Under the pieces are notes generated by a model that worked only from the letters and a program-made list of their open reading frames with translations, ran no database searches and was not told the origin of the DNA. This document shows, one piece after another, positions 1-7,180 of a stretch of DNA of 8,124 bases. The translations under genes were made by a program, and so were the position numbers. The stretch spans positions 1 to 8,124 of the forward strand of contig CAYSIX010000191.1 in the NCBI GenBank assembly GCA_964431205.1. The letters run 5' to 3'. The stretch is from CAYSIX01 sp964431205 (GTDB taxonomy: Bacteria > Planctomycetota > Phycisphaerae > Phycisphaerales > Phycisphaeraceae). Every line of letters begins with the position of its first letter. The first letter of the stretch is position 1.

Positions 1-131
1 TGATGCGCACGTTTTGATGGATTGGCGATGCGCCCGGGCGCTTGCTCGTGCCTCTTGGCGGCCCGGCGTGAGGCGGGGACGGGCCGGCGTGTGCGCACCG
101 GGCCGGCCGATGGGCCAAGGGTGAAAGGATA

Positions 132-202
132 GAAGACAGGAGACAGTAGACAGAAGACGGGAGTCAGGAGTCAGGAGGGAAGGAGTCAGGAGGCAGGAAG
201 CT
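132..202. repeat. Degenerate heptamer tandem repeat
   Basis: About ten successive 7-base units are visible: GAAGACA, GGAGACA, GTAGACA, GAAGACG, GGAGTCA, GGAGTCA, GGAGGGA, then (after one extra A) GGAGTCA, GGAGGCA and GGAAGCT. The tract is strongly purine-biased on the plus strand and stands out from the surrounding GC-rich DNA. It has no coding potential that I can support. Confidence 0.8.
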
Positions 203-243
203 GGACGACTGGAAAGGTCAGATGATGGCGTCACGGGATTGCT

Positions 244-300
244 CGACCACCACTCGACCCCTGGGTCACTGGACCACTGGCCACTTCTCCACCACTGGTC
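244..300. repeat. Degenerate CCACTGG-type repeat tract
   Basis: Several imperfect copies of a (C)CACTGG(A/C)C unit follow each other (GACCACCACTCGACC, GTCACTGGACCACTGGCCAC, CACCACTGGTC), with a related CGACTGGAAAGG just upstream at about 205-216. It looks like an eroded short-unit repeat adjoining the heptamer tract. Confidence 0.55.
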
Positions 301-336
301 TGGTTTGGGCAAGCGCGCTGTGGAAACCAGACCAGT
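294..336. repeat. Perfect 13-bp inverted repeat
   Basis: ACTGGTCTGGTTT (294-306) and AAACCAGACCAGT (324-336) are exact reverse complements separated by 17 bases. A further GACCAGTT follows at 342-349. There is no adjacent T run on either strand, so a rho-independent terminator is not supported. It lies about 250 bases downstream of the SecA-like stop. Confidence 0.75.
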
Positions 337-587
337 TTCCCGACCAGTTCGAGACCGGTTTGCAGACGAGTGTGGAAGGGGGAAGGAGCCGAGTGCGGGC
401 GTGGAGGGGCGTGGGGCCGTTTAGCGGGTGGCACGCAGTGCCCCGGGCGGCCGGGGCGACGGCCGCGCAAAGACCCGCGGTCATCGGTGGGCGTTCGCAG
501 CGGCGGGCAGGCCCGCCGGCGAAACGTGGCGCTCGCGGTCATCGGCGGGGACGTCGGGGGGCTGGCGACCGGTCCGCTCGGTTCGGG

Positions 588-2681
588 TCAGGCTTCGGGG
601 ACGGCGAAGCCGAGGGCCTGGTCGAGCCAATCGTCGGTTTTGAGCACGGCCTTGCGTTGGGCCTTGGCGATGCGTTCGGCGCGGGCCTGGGCGCGGGAGA
701 TGACGGGGGAGGCGAGGGGCCGGGCGAGCTGGCGGTGGTTGCCGGCGAGGGTGGCGGCGGCGCGGCGGACGGCGGCGCTGCCGTAGCGGTGGATGAGCTC
801 GTCCTGGACGCTGAGCAGGACGGCGACGCTGCCGGGGTCTCCCTGTCGGGCGCATCGGCCGAAGAGCTGGCGGTCGATGCGTCGGGACTCGTGTCGTTCG
901 GTGGCGATGACGTGGAGGCCGCCGCGGTCGGCGACGCCGGGTCCGAGCTTGATGTCGGTGCCGCGGCCGGCCATGTTGGTCGCGACGGTGATGCGGCCGG
1001 GCTGGCCGGCCTCGGCGACGATGCGTGCCTCCTCGGCGTGTCGCTCGGCGTTGAGCACCTCGTGGGTCAGGCCCTGGGCGGTGAGCAGGGCGCTGAGGTG
1101 CTCGCTGGCCTGAACGCTGCGGGTGCCGACCAGGACGGGCCGGCCCTGGCGGTGGACGCGTTGGACCTCGGCGACGACGGCGTGCCACTTGGCGTCGGCG
1201 GTGCCGAAGACGCGGTCGGCGGCGTGCCGGCGGATGCACGGCCGGTGCGTGGGGACGCGGACGGTCTTGAGCTTGTAGACCTGCCAGAGCTCGCGGCGGA
1301 CCTCCCAGGCGGTGGCGGTCATGCCGCTGAGCCGGTGGTAGAGGCGGAAGAAGCGCTGGAAGCTGAGGCGGGCGAGGGTCTCCTTGGGGGGGTTGACGTC
1401 GAGGCGTTCCTTGGCCTCCATGAGCTGGTGCATGCCGTTGCGCCAGGTGCGGTCGGGCATGAGGCGTCCGGTGAACTCGTCGATGATGACGATCTTGCCG
1501 TCCTGGACGATGTACTGTTTGCCACGGAGGTACATGACGCGTGCGGTCAGGGCCTGGGCGACGAGCTCCTCGCGGCGTCGTGCGGCGGCCCAGACGCCGC
1601 CGAGCGGGGCGGCGAGCTGGGCGAGCGCCCGTCGGCCGCGGGGCGTCAGCTCGACCTCGCGGTAGCGGTGGTTGACGCGGTAGTGTCGGCCCTGCTGGAG
1701 CTGGTCGGCCAGTTGCAGGGCCTGCTCGTAGGCCTCGATGCGGTCGTCGGCGTCGGGGACGTCGCCGGAGATGATCAGGGGCGTGACGGCCTCGTCGATG
1801 AGGATGGAGTCGACCTCGTCGACGATGGCGGTCGCCAGGCCGCGCATGACCAGCGAGTCGGGGCTGGCGGCGTGTCCGCCGCCGCCGCCGTTGTACTTCG
1901 CGAGCAGCGAGTCGGTCAGGCCGCGCCTGGTGCCGAGGGCGAGCTGATCGCGGAGGAAGTCGGCGGCGACCTCCTTGTTGGTGGCGTAGGTGATGTCGGC
2001 GCGGTAGGCGGCGCGTCGCCGGCGTGGGTCCATGGAGCCGTCGACGTGGGCGACGGTGAGGCCGCAGAAGGCGTAGAGGGGTCGCATCTCGTCGGCGTCG
2101 CGTTTGGCGAGGTAGTCGTTGACGGTGATGACGTGGCAGCCGCGGCCGCGCCAGCCGGCGAGGATAGCGGGCATGGTGGCGGCGAGGGTCTTGCCCTCGC
2201 CGGTGGCCAGCTCGACGAGCCAGCCGCGGACGAGGCCGAGGGCGGCGGCGACCTGGACGGGGTGGTGGTGCAGGCCGAGCACGCGTCGCGAGGCCTCGCG
2301 GATCAGGGCAAGGGCGGTGTCGACGTCGGCGCGGGTTTCGCGGCCGAGGCGGAAGCGTTCGCGCATGGCCATGGCCTGACTGCGCAGTTGATCGTCGGCG
2401 AGTCGTGCGACGCGTTGGTCCATGGCGACGATGCGTTGGGCGCGTCGCATGAGCCGGCCGGTGCGCGGGATCAGCGGGACGACGAAGGCCACGCAGGCGT
2501 CCCAGGCGGCGTCGAGGCCCTTGGGCAGCTTCTCGGCCTTGGGCGGCGAGGCGAGCGTGCGCCAGGCGGGCGCGGGCACGGAGGTGGCGGTGACGGCGGC
2601 GGCGTCGGCCACGCCGCCGGGCATCTCGGGCATCTGATCCAGGTCGGGGATGCCGTCCAGCTTGTGGGTGATGCTCGCCAT
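588..2681 (-). CDS. Truncated SecA-like preprotein translocase ATPase
   Basis: A 697-residue SecA-family ATPase, expected to use ATP hydrolysis to move a polypeptide at the inner membrane. Visible SecA motifs in order: Q-motif region with Q143; Walker A ATGEGKT (159-165); TVNDYLAKRDA (186-196); DITYATNKEVAADFLRDQL (229-247); Walker B IVDEVDSILIDEA (286-298); a cross-linking-domain-like stretch (about 305-385); DEFTGRLMP (401-409); LSGMTATA (451-458); ATNMAGRGTDIKLG (567-580); and GRCARQGDPGS (608-618) with its arginines kept. Housekeeping SecA is usually about 850-900 residues. This one stops just after the first scaffold helix begins, so the helical wing, two-helix finger and zinc/SecB-binding tail are absent. 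A Pro/Ala-rich N-terminal extension of about 55 residues and a glycine-rich insertion (about 251-277) are atypical. The ATG is the first possible start: an in-frame TGA lies 12 bases upstream. It follows the M50/HlyD gene by 54 bases and is probably cotranscribed. Family membership is certain; the role as an accessory motor is inferred. It is not the housekeeping secA. Confidence 0.93.
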   Translation of the reverse strand: MASITHKLDGIPDLDQMPEMPGGVADAAAVTATSVPAPAWRTLASPPKAEKLPKGLDAAWDACVAFVVPLIPRTGRLMRRAQRIVAMDQRVARLADDQLRSQAMAMRERFRLGRETRADVDTALALIREASRRVLGLHHHPVQVAAALGLVRGWLVELATGEGKTLAATMPAILAGWRGRGCHVITVNDYLAKRDADEMRPLYAFCGLTVAHVDGSMDPRRRRAAYRADITYATNKEVAADFLRDQLALGTRRGLTDSLLAKYNGGGGGHAASPDSLVMRGLATAIVDEVDSILIDEAVTPLIISGDVPDADDRIEAYEQALQLADQLQQGRHYRVNHRYREVELTPRGRRALAQLAAPLGGVWAAARRREELVAQALTARVMYLRGKQYIVQDGKIVIIDEFTGRLMPDRTWRNGMHQLMEAKERLDVNPPKETLARLSFQRFFRLYHRLSGMTATAWEVRRELWQVYKLKTVRVPTHRPCIRRHAADRVFGTADAKWHAVVAEVQRVHRQGRPVLVGTRSVQASEHLSALLTAQGLTHEVLNAERHAEEARIVAEAGQPGRITVATNMAGRGTDIKLGPGVADRGGLHVIATERHESRRIDRQLFGRCARQGDPGSVAVLLSVQDELIHRYGSAAVRRAAATLAGNHRQLARPLASPVISRAQARAERIAKAQRKAVLKTDDWLDQALGFAVPEA

Positions 2682-2701
2682 GGTCGATGCTCACGCGGTG
2701 C

Positions 2702-2726
2702 GGCGGCGACAAGTCACGGCGCCGCC
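2702..2726 (-). other. Hairpin in the gap between the M50/HlyD and SecA-like genes
   Basis: The minus strand reads GGCGGCG, an 11-base spacer, then CGCCGCC: a 7-bp all-GC stem lying about 10 bases after the M50/HlyD stop and about 20 bases before the SecA-like ATG. No T run follows, so it is not a standard terminator. It could stabilise mRNA or tune translation of the SecA-like gene; in DNA this GC-rich it may also be incidental. Confidence 0.35.
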
Positions 2727-2735
2727 CGCGAAGAA

Positions 2736-4943
2736 TCAGATCTGGAACCTCTGCTGAACCACTTGTCGGATCGAACGCCACCACTGCTGCATGAGCGGCT
2801 TGTCGTCCAGCTTGAACCGGACGACGACGCGCTGACCGGCGAGCAGCGGCGGGGCGGACGCGTGGCCCGAAGCGGCGACCGTGGAGAATCGCGGCTCGAC
2901 GCGGACCTCGAAGAACGGCTCGGCGGCCTCGCGGCCGGATTCGTCGGTCTCGCGGACGGCGACGGGCCCGCCGGCGTTATAACCCAGGGCCGGCGACGGC
3001 AGTTGCCGTTGACCGGCGGGCAGCAGGCGGGTGATGACGCCCTCGATCAGGACGTCGGGCCGACCCAGGACGCGCATCTCGACGGACGCGCCCGTGCCGA
3101 CCTCGGTGAACAGGCGCGGGCCGAGGGACTGCCCGGCGGTGGCGCGGACGATCAGCTCGTCGAGCGAGGCGACGACGCCGACGGGCTCGCCGCGCGGCAG
3201 GTACATGCCCGAGACGGACTCGAGCTCGTGGCTGACCCAGACGCCGGCGACGGGCGGGTCGATGCGCAGGCGCGCCAGCCGTTGCTCGATGCGTTCCAAC
3301 TGCTGCTGCACGGTGCGGACCTGCTCGAGGACGGCCTGGGCCTGAGCCCGCGACTCCTCCCGGGCCTTGTGGTATTGAGCACGGTAGAAGCCCAGCTCGG
3401 CGACGAGCTGATCGCGGTGCGTGCGCAGCTCGTCGTTGCGGGCCACGAGGATCGGCGGACCGCCCGGCTGGACCGGCGTGCCCGAGGGCAGCACGTGCTC
3501 GATGAACCCGTCCTCGGTGGTGTGGACGACCTCGAAGCGCACCGGCTCGACGATCCCCGTCGCCCGATCGTGGTCGGGCACGGGAATCACGAACAGCGGC
3601 AGCAGGATCGCGGCGATCGTTCCGACCGAGATCGTCACGGCGCGCGTACGGACACGCATCAGATCGGCGTGATTGGCCAGGTAGTGGATGAACTTGCCGA
3701 TCGGCACGATGACCCAGCCGACGATGGCCATGATCGCCAGCAGCGCCCCGATGAAGAACAGCTTGTCGGCGACGAACAGAAGGATGGTCACCGACAGGAA
3801 GATGCGGTAGATGAAGGAGGTAACGGCGTAGGCGAAGAGCCAGAAGCGTTCACGATGGCTGTGGGCGGGGTTGCGGGGGTTCTTGACGCCGTAGACGTAC
3901 TTCTTGACGAGGTAATAGACGTACTCCTTGCTTCGCTGCATGAGGTTGGGCAGCTCGAGCAGGTCGGAGAGGATGTAGTAGCCGTCGAAGCGGATGAGGG
4001 GGTTGCCGTTGAAGAGGATGGAGGAGACGCCGGCGACGAAGATGACGTTGTAGGCGATGGCGTGGAGGGTCTGGCCCTCGGCGGTGTTGGCCCAGACCAT
4101 GGCGGCGACGGCGGCGACGGCGAGCTCGAAGTACATGCCCGCGGCGCCCACGAACGCGCGGTGCCACTTGCTGCGAAAGGACCAGGAGCTGGTCGCGTCG
4201 ACGTACGGCACGGGCATGAACACCAGCAGCATGATGCCGACGGTGTGGACCTCGCCCCCACCGCTGTCGCGCTGGCCGAAGTGCTTGCACGCGAACCCGT
4301 GGCCGAACTCGTGGATGGCCTTGATGACGGCGAAGCTGATGTAGAGCAGGAAGAGGTTGTTCGGGTCGAGGATGCCGGCGGACTGATCGAGCAGGTCGCC
4401 GCCGCGGCCGGCCAGCGACGCCAGCCCGAAGGCCATCAGCACCGCCCACAGCGTCAGCCCGACGGGCCCGAACAGCCAGCCGACCACGCCCACCCAGCGG
4501 TCCAGGATCCGATCCGGATCGAACAGCGGGATCCGCACGAACAGCAGGTTCTTCAGGTAGCTGCCGACCTCGCGCTGCACGCGTTTCTTGTACCGCTCGA
4601 ACATGCCGGCGGCGTCGGGCGAGAGGTTCGCCTCCAGCAGGTTCGACATGTAGAGCTGGCCGAGCATCTGGATCGCCTCGCCCTGCGTCGGGGCGCGGTC
4701 GCCGAGCTGCTCGTTGCTCAGCTTCCAGGCGGCGTCGACGGTGCGTCGGCCGTCCAGCAGCGCGACGAAGTGGTAGCCCGCCTCGTCCAGCCGGTAGAAC
4801 TTGTTGTTGGTCGGGTCGCGCAGGACGTACCACAGCTTGCCGCGGTAGTGCTGGCGGTAGGCCTGCACGACCGAGCGCAGCCGCGGCGTCAGCTCCGCCA
4901 CGCGGTGCCAGGACTCACTGAATGTCGGCCGCTTCACCGCCAT
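2736..4943 (-). CDS. PqqD-like / M50 site-2-type metalloprotease / HlyD-type adaptor fusion
   Basis: A 735-residue membrane protein with three parts. Residues about 30-105 resemble PqqD-type winged-helix peptide-binding domains (WYVLRDPTNNKFYRL, then LLDGRRTVDAAW). Residues about 145-455 are a polytopic M50 metalloprotease module: HEFGH at 211-215 supplies two zinc-binding histidines and the catalytic glutamate, and NPLIRFDGYY at 314-323 supplies the probable third ligand, Asp320. Several hydrophobic helices surround these, the last at about 436-453. Residues about 460-735 are a HlyD-type membrane fusion region: a split lipoyl-like domain (EDGFIEHVLPSGTPV at 477-491 and PPVAGVWVSHELESV at 563-577), a coiled coil at about 505-560, and a beta-rich end. 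The order resembles YydH-like peptide zinc metalloproteases (COG1994-like). The start is fixed by an in-frame TAG nine bases upstream. No Shine-Dalgarno is evident. It lies between the GAF-HlyD gene and the SecA-like gene. The peptide processing/export role is inferred; the active-site residues look intact. Confidence 0.92.
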   Translation of the reverse strand: MAVKRPTFSESWHRVAELTPRLRSVVQAYRQHYRGKLWYVLRDPTNNKFYRLDEAGYHFVALLDGRRTVDAAWKLSNEQLGDRAPTQGEAIQMLGQLYMSNLLEANLSPDAAGMFERYKKRVQREVGSYLKNLLFVRIPLFDPDRILDRWVGVVGWLFGPVGLTLWAVLMAFGLASLAGRGGDLLDQSAGILDPNNLFLLYISFAVIKAIHEFGHGFACKHFGQRDSGGGEVHTVGIMLLVFMPVPYVDATSSWSFRSKWHRAFVGAAGMYFELAVAAVAAMVWANTAEGQTLHAIAYNVIFVAGVSSILFNGNPLIRFDGYYILSDLLELPNLMQRSKEYVYYLVKKYVYGVKNPRNPAHSHRERFWLFAYAVTSFIYRIFLSVTILLFVADKLFFIGALLAIMAIVGWVIVPIGKFIHYLANHADLMRVRTRAVTISVGTIAAILLPLFVIPVPDHDRATGIVEPVRFEVVHTTEDGFIEHVLPSGTPVQPGGPPILVARNDELRTHRDQLVAELGFYRAQYHKAREESRAQAQAVLEQVRTVQQQLERIEQRLARLRIDPPVAGVWVSHELESVSGMYLPRGEPVGVVASLDELIVRATAGQSLGPRLFTEVGTGASVEMRVLGRPDVLIEGVITRLLPAGQRQLPSPALGYNAGGPVAVRETDESGREAAEPFFEVRVEPRFSTVAASGHASAPPLLAGQRVVVRFKLDDKPLMQQWWRSIRQVVQQRFQI

Positions 4944-4952
4944 ACGGAACTA

Positions 4953-5088
4953 ACCATGGAGACACGCAGGGCACGGAAAGCAACGCCAAGTCGCCAGGAT
5001 CATGAGACGCCAAGATAGGCGGGAGGATCTATGGAAGCTCTTTGCTATTGACTTCCTTGGCGGCTTGGCGTCTCCGCGTCTTGGCGTC
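4953..5088. repeat. Degenerate inverted-repeat element between the two adaptor genes
   Basis: Left part: CATGGAGACACGCAGGGCACGG-like purine-rich sequence, then CGCCAAG...GAGACGCCAAG (about 4983-5014). Right part: CTTGGCGGCTTGGCGTCTCC and CGTCTTGGCGTC (5056-5088), which is the imperfect reverse complement of the left arm. The unique centre is about 41 bases. The units (CGCCAAG/CTTGGCG and GGAGACACG) resemble dispersed intergenic repeats I recall from planctomycete and other environmental genomes. No transposase is present. The element fills most of the 214-base gap upstream of the M50/HlyD start and could form a long hairpin in the transcript. Confidence 0.7.
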
Positions 5089-5157
5089 ATTGGGCCAAAG
5101 ACTCGCTTCGTGCGGCGATTTCCTTCCGTCCGCCGCGCCTCGGGCTTGAACCTTCGC

Positions 5158-7050
5158 TCACCACCACAGTTGCATGCGCAGCCAGTTGATGGCCGCGCGC
5201 GTCCAGATCCAGGCGTAGTGGCGTTCGCCGGCGTCCACCTTGGCCACGCCCTCCATCCCGGGACGCAGCCACGGCCGGGTCTCGAGCAATCGCACGCGGA
5301 CCTTGAACACGTTGCGCTGTTCGTTGACCTCGGCCAGCGGGTTGATCTTCTCGACCTCGAACGGCAGGTACACGCCGGGGTGCGACGCGGACGCCAGCTC
5401 GCCGCGATCGCCGACCGAGATGTCGCCGATGCGGTCCTCCGGCACGCTCAGCTCCGCCCGAAGCGTGTCCAGCGGCGCGACCACGAACAGCACGTCGCCC
5501 TTCTTGACCGGCCCGCCCACGCGGCGCTTCAGGTCGCCCTCGAGCACGACCCCGCTGACGGGGCTGCGCAGCTCGGCGTCGGCGATCTGCTTCTCGATCA
5601 ACGCCTTCTCCGCTCGAACCCGTTCGGCACGCTGCCGCGCGATCTGCACTTCGATCGGCTTGCCCTCGTCCCGCGCCAGCTCCGCCTCCTTGAGGAAGCC
5701 GGCCAGCTCCGCCGCCAGCCGCCCCACCTCCAGACGCAGCTCGTGCGTGTCCAGCGACGCCAGGACCGTCTGGTCCGCCACGACCTCGTCGCCCGTTTCC
5801 ACGCTCGCGGTCTCGATAAACCCGTCGAACGGGGCGGTGATCACCTGCCGGACCCGCGACTCGACCACGAACGGCGACTCGACCTTGTACGTGCCCTTGG
5901 CGAAGCAGAGGAAGAGCGTAACGGCGGTGAGCGCCAGGGCCGTGACCTTGGCCCAGGTGTGGCGTGGCCCGACGAGGGCGGCGGCGGCCTTGCGGGCGCT
6001 GTGGGCCCAGCGGGCGCCGAACCAGCGGTCGCGCTCGTGCAGGTCGATCAGCCGGGCGGTGCACAGGTCCGCCGTCAACCGCAGCCCCTCCAGCTCGCGC
6101 AGGGTCAGGGGGTTGTCGCTCGGCCGCTCAACCGTCAGGACCCCCAGGCACTCGCCGCCCCGCCGCAGCGGCAGGCTGTACACCGCCGTCGGCCCATGCC
6201 GCTGCGAGAGCTGCGCCGCCGCCCGCGTGATCGTCGTCGCCTCCGGACCGGCCGGGTGGATCACCTCCAGGTCCTGGTCCAGGCACTCCTCCATCGTGCT
6301 CTCGAGGTCCTGGACGATCTTCATCTTGCGGCTGATGTGCTCGGTCTGGCTCATCGCCGCGACCTTGACGTACTTGCCCGTGACGGACTTGTACCCGAGG
6401 CTGACGCGTTCGGCCTTCCAGCGGGTGGCCAGCTCGTTGCAGAACGCCATCGACGCGGGACGGGCCTTGGCGTGCTTGTTCGACGCCGCCAGCACCTCCA
6501 GCGCCGTCGAGAGGACCTGCGTGTCCGCCTCGCGGCGGAGCATCGCCTGCCGCATGCGGTAGAGGCTCAGCAGGCTGATGGTCAGCTCGATCCGCTCCTG
6601 GCACTGGTCGAGCACGAGCTGATCGGAGGTCTGAACGAAAAACGCCGCCGCCGCCGGCTCGTTCACCAGCCGCTTCAGCGGCACCAGGATCAGCGAGCGG
6701 TCCTGCTCGGCGCCGAGCATCTGATCCTCGGGCGGCAGGGTCGCGATGACGGTCTCGCCGGCGTCGAGCGCCCGTGGCACGGCGTGGGCGGCCTGAGACA
6801 GCCAGCCCGGCGGCTCCTCGCCGGCCTCCAGACGCGGGTAGACCGCCACCGGCTCGACGTGATCCTTCGCCGCCAGCCGCATGACCGCCGCCCCGTCCGC
6901 CGCCGCCACCTGACACTGCATCGACAGCAGCTCGTGCAGGAACTCGCCCGGTGGGCCGTCGAACCCGCTCAGATGCGCTACCGCCTCGGCCAGCGTGAAC
7001 GTCCGCGTCCCGCCCTCCGTGGCCACCCGGCTGTCGGTCATCGTCGTCAT
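5158..7050 (-). CDS. GAF-domain HlyD-type membrane fusion protein
   Basis: A 630-residue adaptor with a large cytoplasmic N-terminal half. Residues about 35-165 and 195-335 each look like a GAF-type sensory domain; the second contains YSLPLRRGGECLGVLTVERP (291-310), a typical GAF core. A single transmembrane helix lies at about 366-385. The periplasmic half follows: a first lipoyl half-motif (APFDGFIETASVETGDEV, 406-423), a charged alpha-helical hairpin (about 436-492), a second half-motif (LRSPVSGVVLEGDL, 494-507) and a beta-barrel with VFKVRVRL. It ends in a Trp-rich tail. HlyD-family proteins link inner-membrane transporters to the outer membrane; adding GAF domains suggests export may be gated by a cytoplasmic ligand, which is inference. 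An in-frame TGA directly precedes the ATG, so 7050 is the earliest start; Met4 is a close alternative. Upstream are a terminator and a possible -10 box, so this is probably the first gene of the cluster. The second gene begins 214 bases downstream. Confidence 0.9.
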   Translation of the reverse strand: MTTMTDSRVATEGGTRTFTLAEAVAHLSGFDGPPGEFLHELLSMQCQVAAADGAAVMRLAAKDHVEPVAVYPRLEAGEEPPGWLSQAAHAVPRALDAGETVIATLPPEDQMLGAEQDRSLILVPLKRLVNEPAAAAFFVQTSDQLVLDQCQERIELTISLLSLYRMRQAMLRREADTQVLSTALEVLAASNKHAKARPASMAFCNELATRWKAERVSLGYKSVTGKYVKVAAMSQTEHISRKMKIVQDLESTMEECLDQDLEVIHPAGPEATTITRAAAQLSQRHGPTAVYSLPLRRGGECLGVLTVERPSDNPLTLRELEGLRLTADLCTARLIDLHERDRWFGARWAHSARKAAAALVGPRHTWAKVTALALTAVTLFLCFAKGTYKVESPFVVESRVRQVITAPFDGFIETASVETGDEVVADQTVLASLDTHELRLEVGRLAAELAGFLKEAELARDEGKPIEVQIARQRAERVRAEKALIEKQIADAELRSPVSGVVLEGDLKRRVGGPVKKGDVLFVVAPLDTLRAELSVPEDRIGDISVGDRGELASASHPGVYLPFEVEKINPLAEVNEQRNVFKVRVRLLETRPWLRPGMEGVAKVDAGERHYAWIWTRAAINWLRMQLWW

Positions 7051-7180
7051 TCAACCCGGTCCCGACTGGTCAGCAGATCCTGTCCGATACATCGGCTCCA
7101 TCTTCCGGCGAGCCAAGCGAAAAGCCATCTCCGGAACGACCGTCGCGCGTCGGCTGCGCCGATCGCTGGAACCGATCTTT

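Larger units (their letters stand above)
1..587. other. Non-coding left flank, no supported gene
   Basis: No reading frame here resembles a protein. Short frames open to the left edge exist on both strands but have no recognisable content. Besides the three repeats listed separately, it holds a CGCCCGGGCG palindrome (31-40), CGGCCCGG/CCGGGCCG arms (59-66 and 98-105), a 12-base direct repeat CGCGGTCATCGG (476-487 and 534-545), and a short GC hairpin CGGCGGG-CAGG-CCCGCCG (501-518) about 70 bases after the SecA-like stop. That hairpin has no T run but could mark the end of the transcript. Confidence 0.6.

Noticed and set aside
132..202. The heptamer tract as a CRISPR array
   Set aside because: The units are only 7 bases and contiguous, with no spacers and no cas genes.
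294..336. The inverted repeat as a rho-independent terminator for the SecA-like gene
   Set aside because: No T run follows the stem on either strand, the loop is 17 bases, and it lies about 250 bases from the stop.
588..2681. Housekeeping secA
   Set aside because: It lacks the wing, two-helix finger and C-terminal tail and has an extra N-terminal region and an insertion, so it is better called a SecA-like accessory protein.
481..2784. A 767-codon minus-strand frame overlapping the SecA-like gene
   Set aside because: The translation is Arg/Pro-rich low-complexity sequence from an alternate frame of the SecA-like gene, which carries all the motifs.
222..5018. A 1598-codon plus-strand open frame
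   Set aside because: It is antisense to two genes with clear family motifs. Its translation is low-complexity Gly/Ala/Asp/Val/Glu sequence, typical of the complementary frame of GC-rich genes, and it runs through non-coding repeats.
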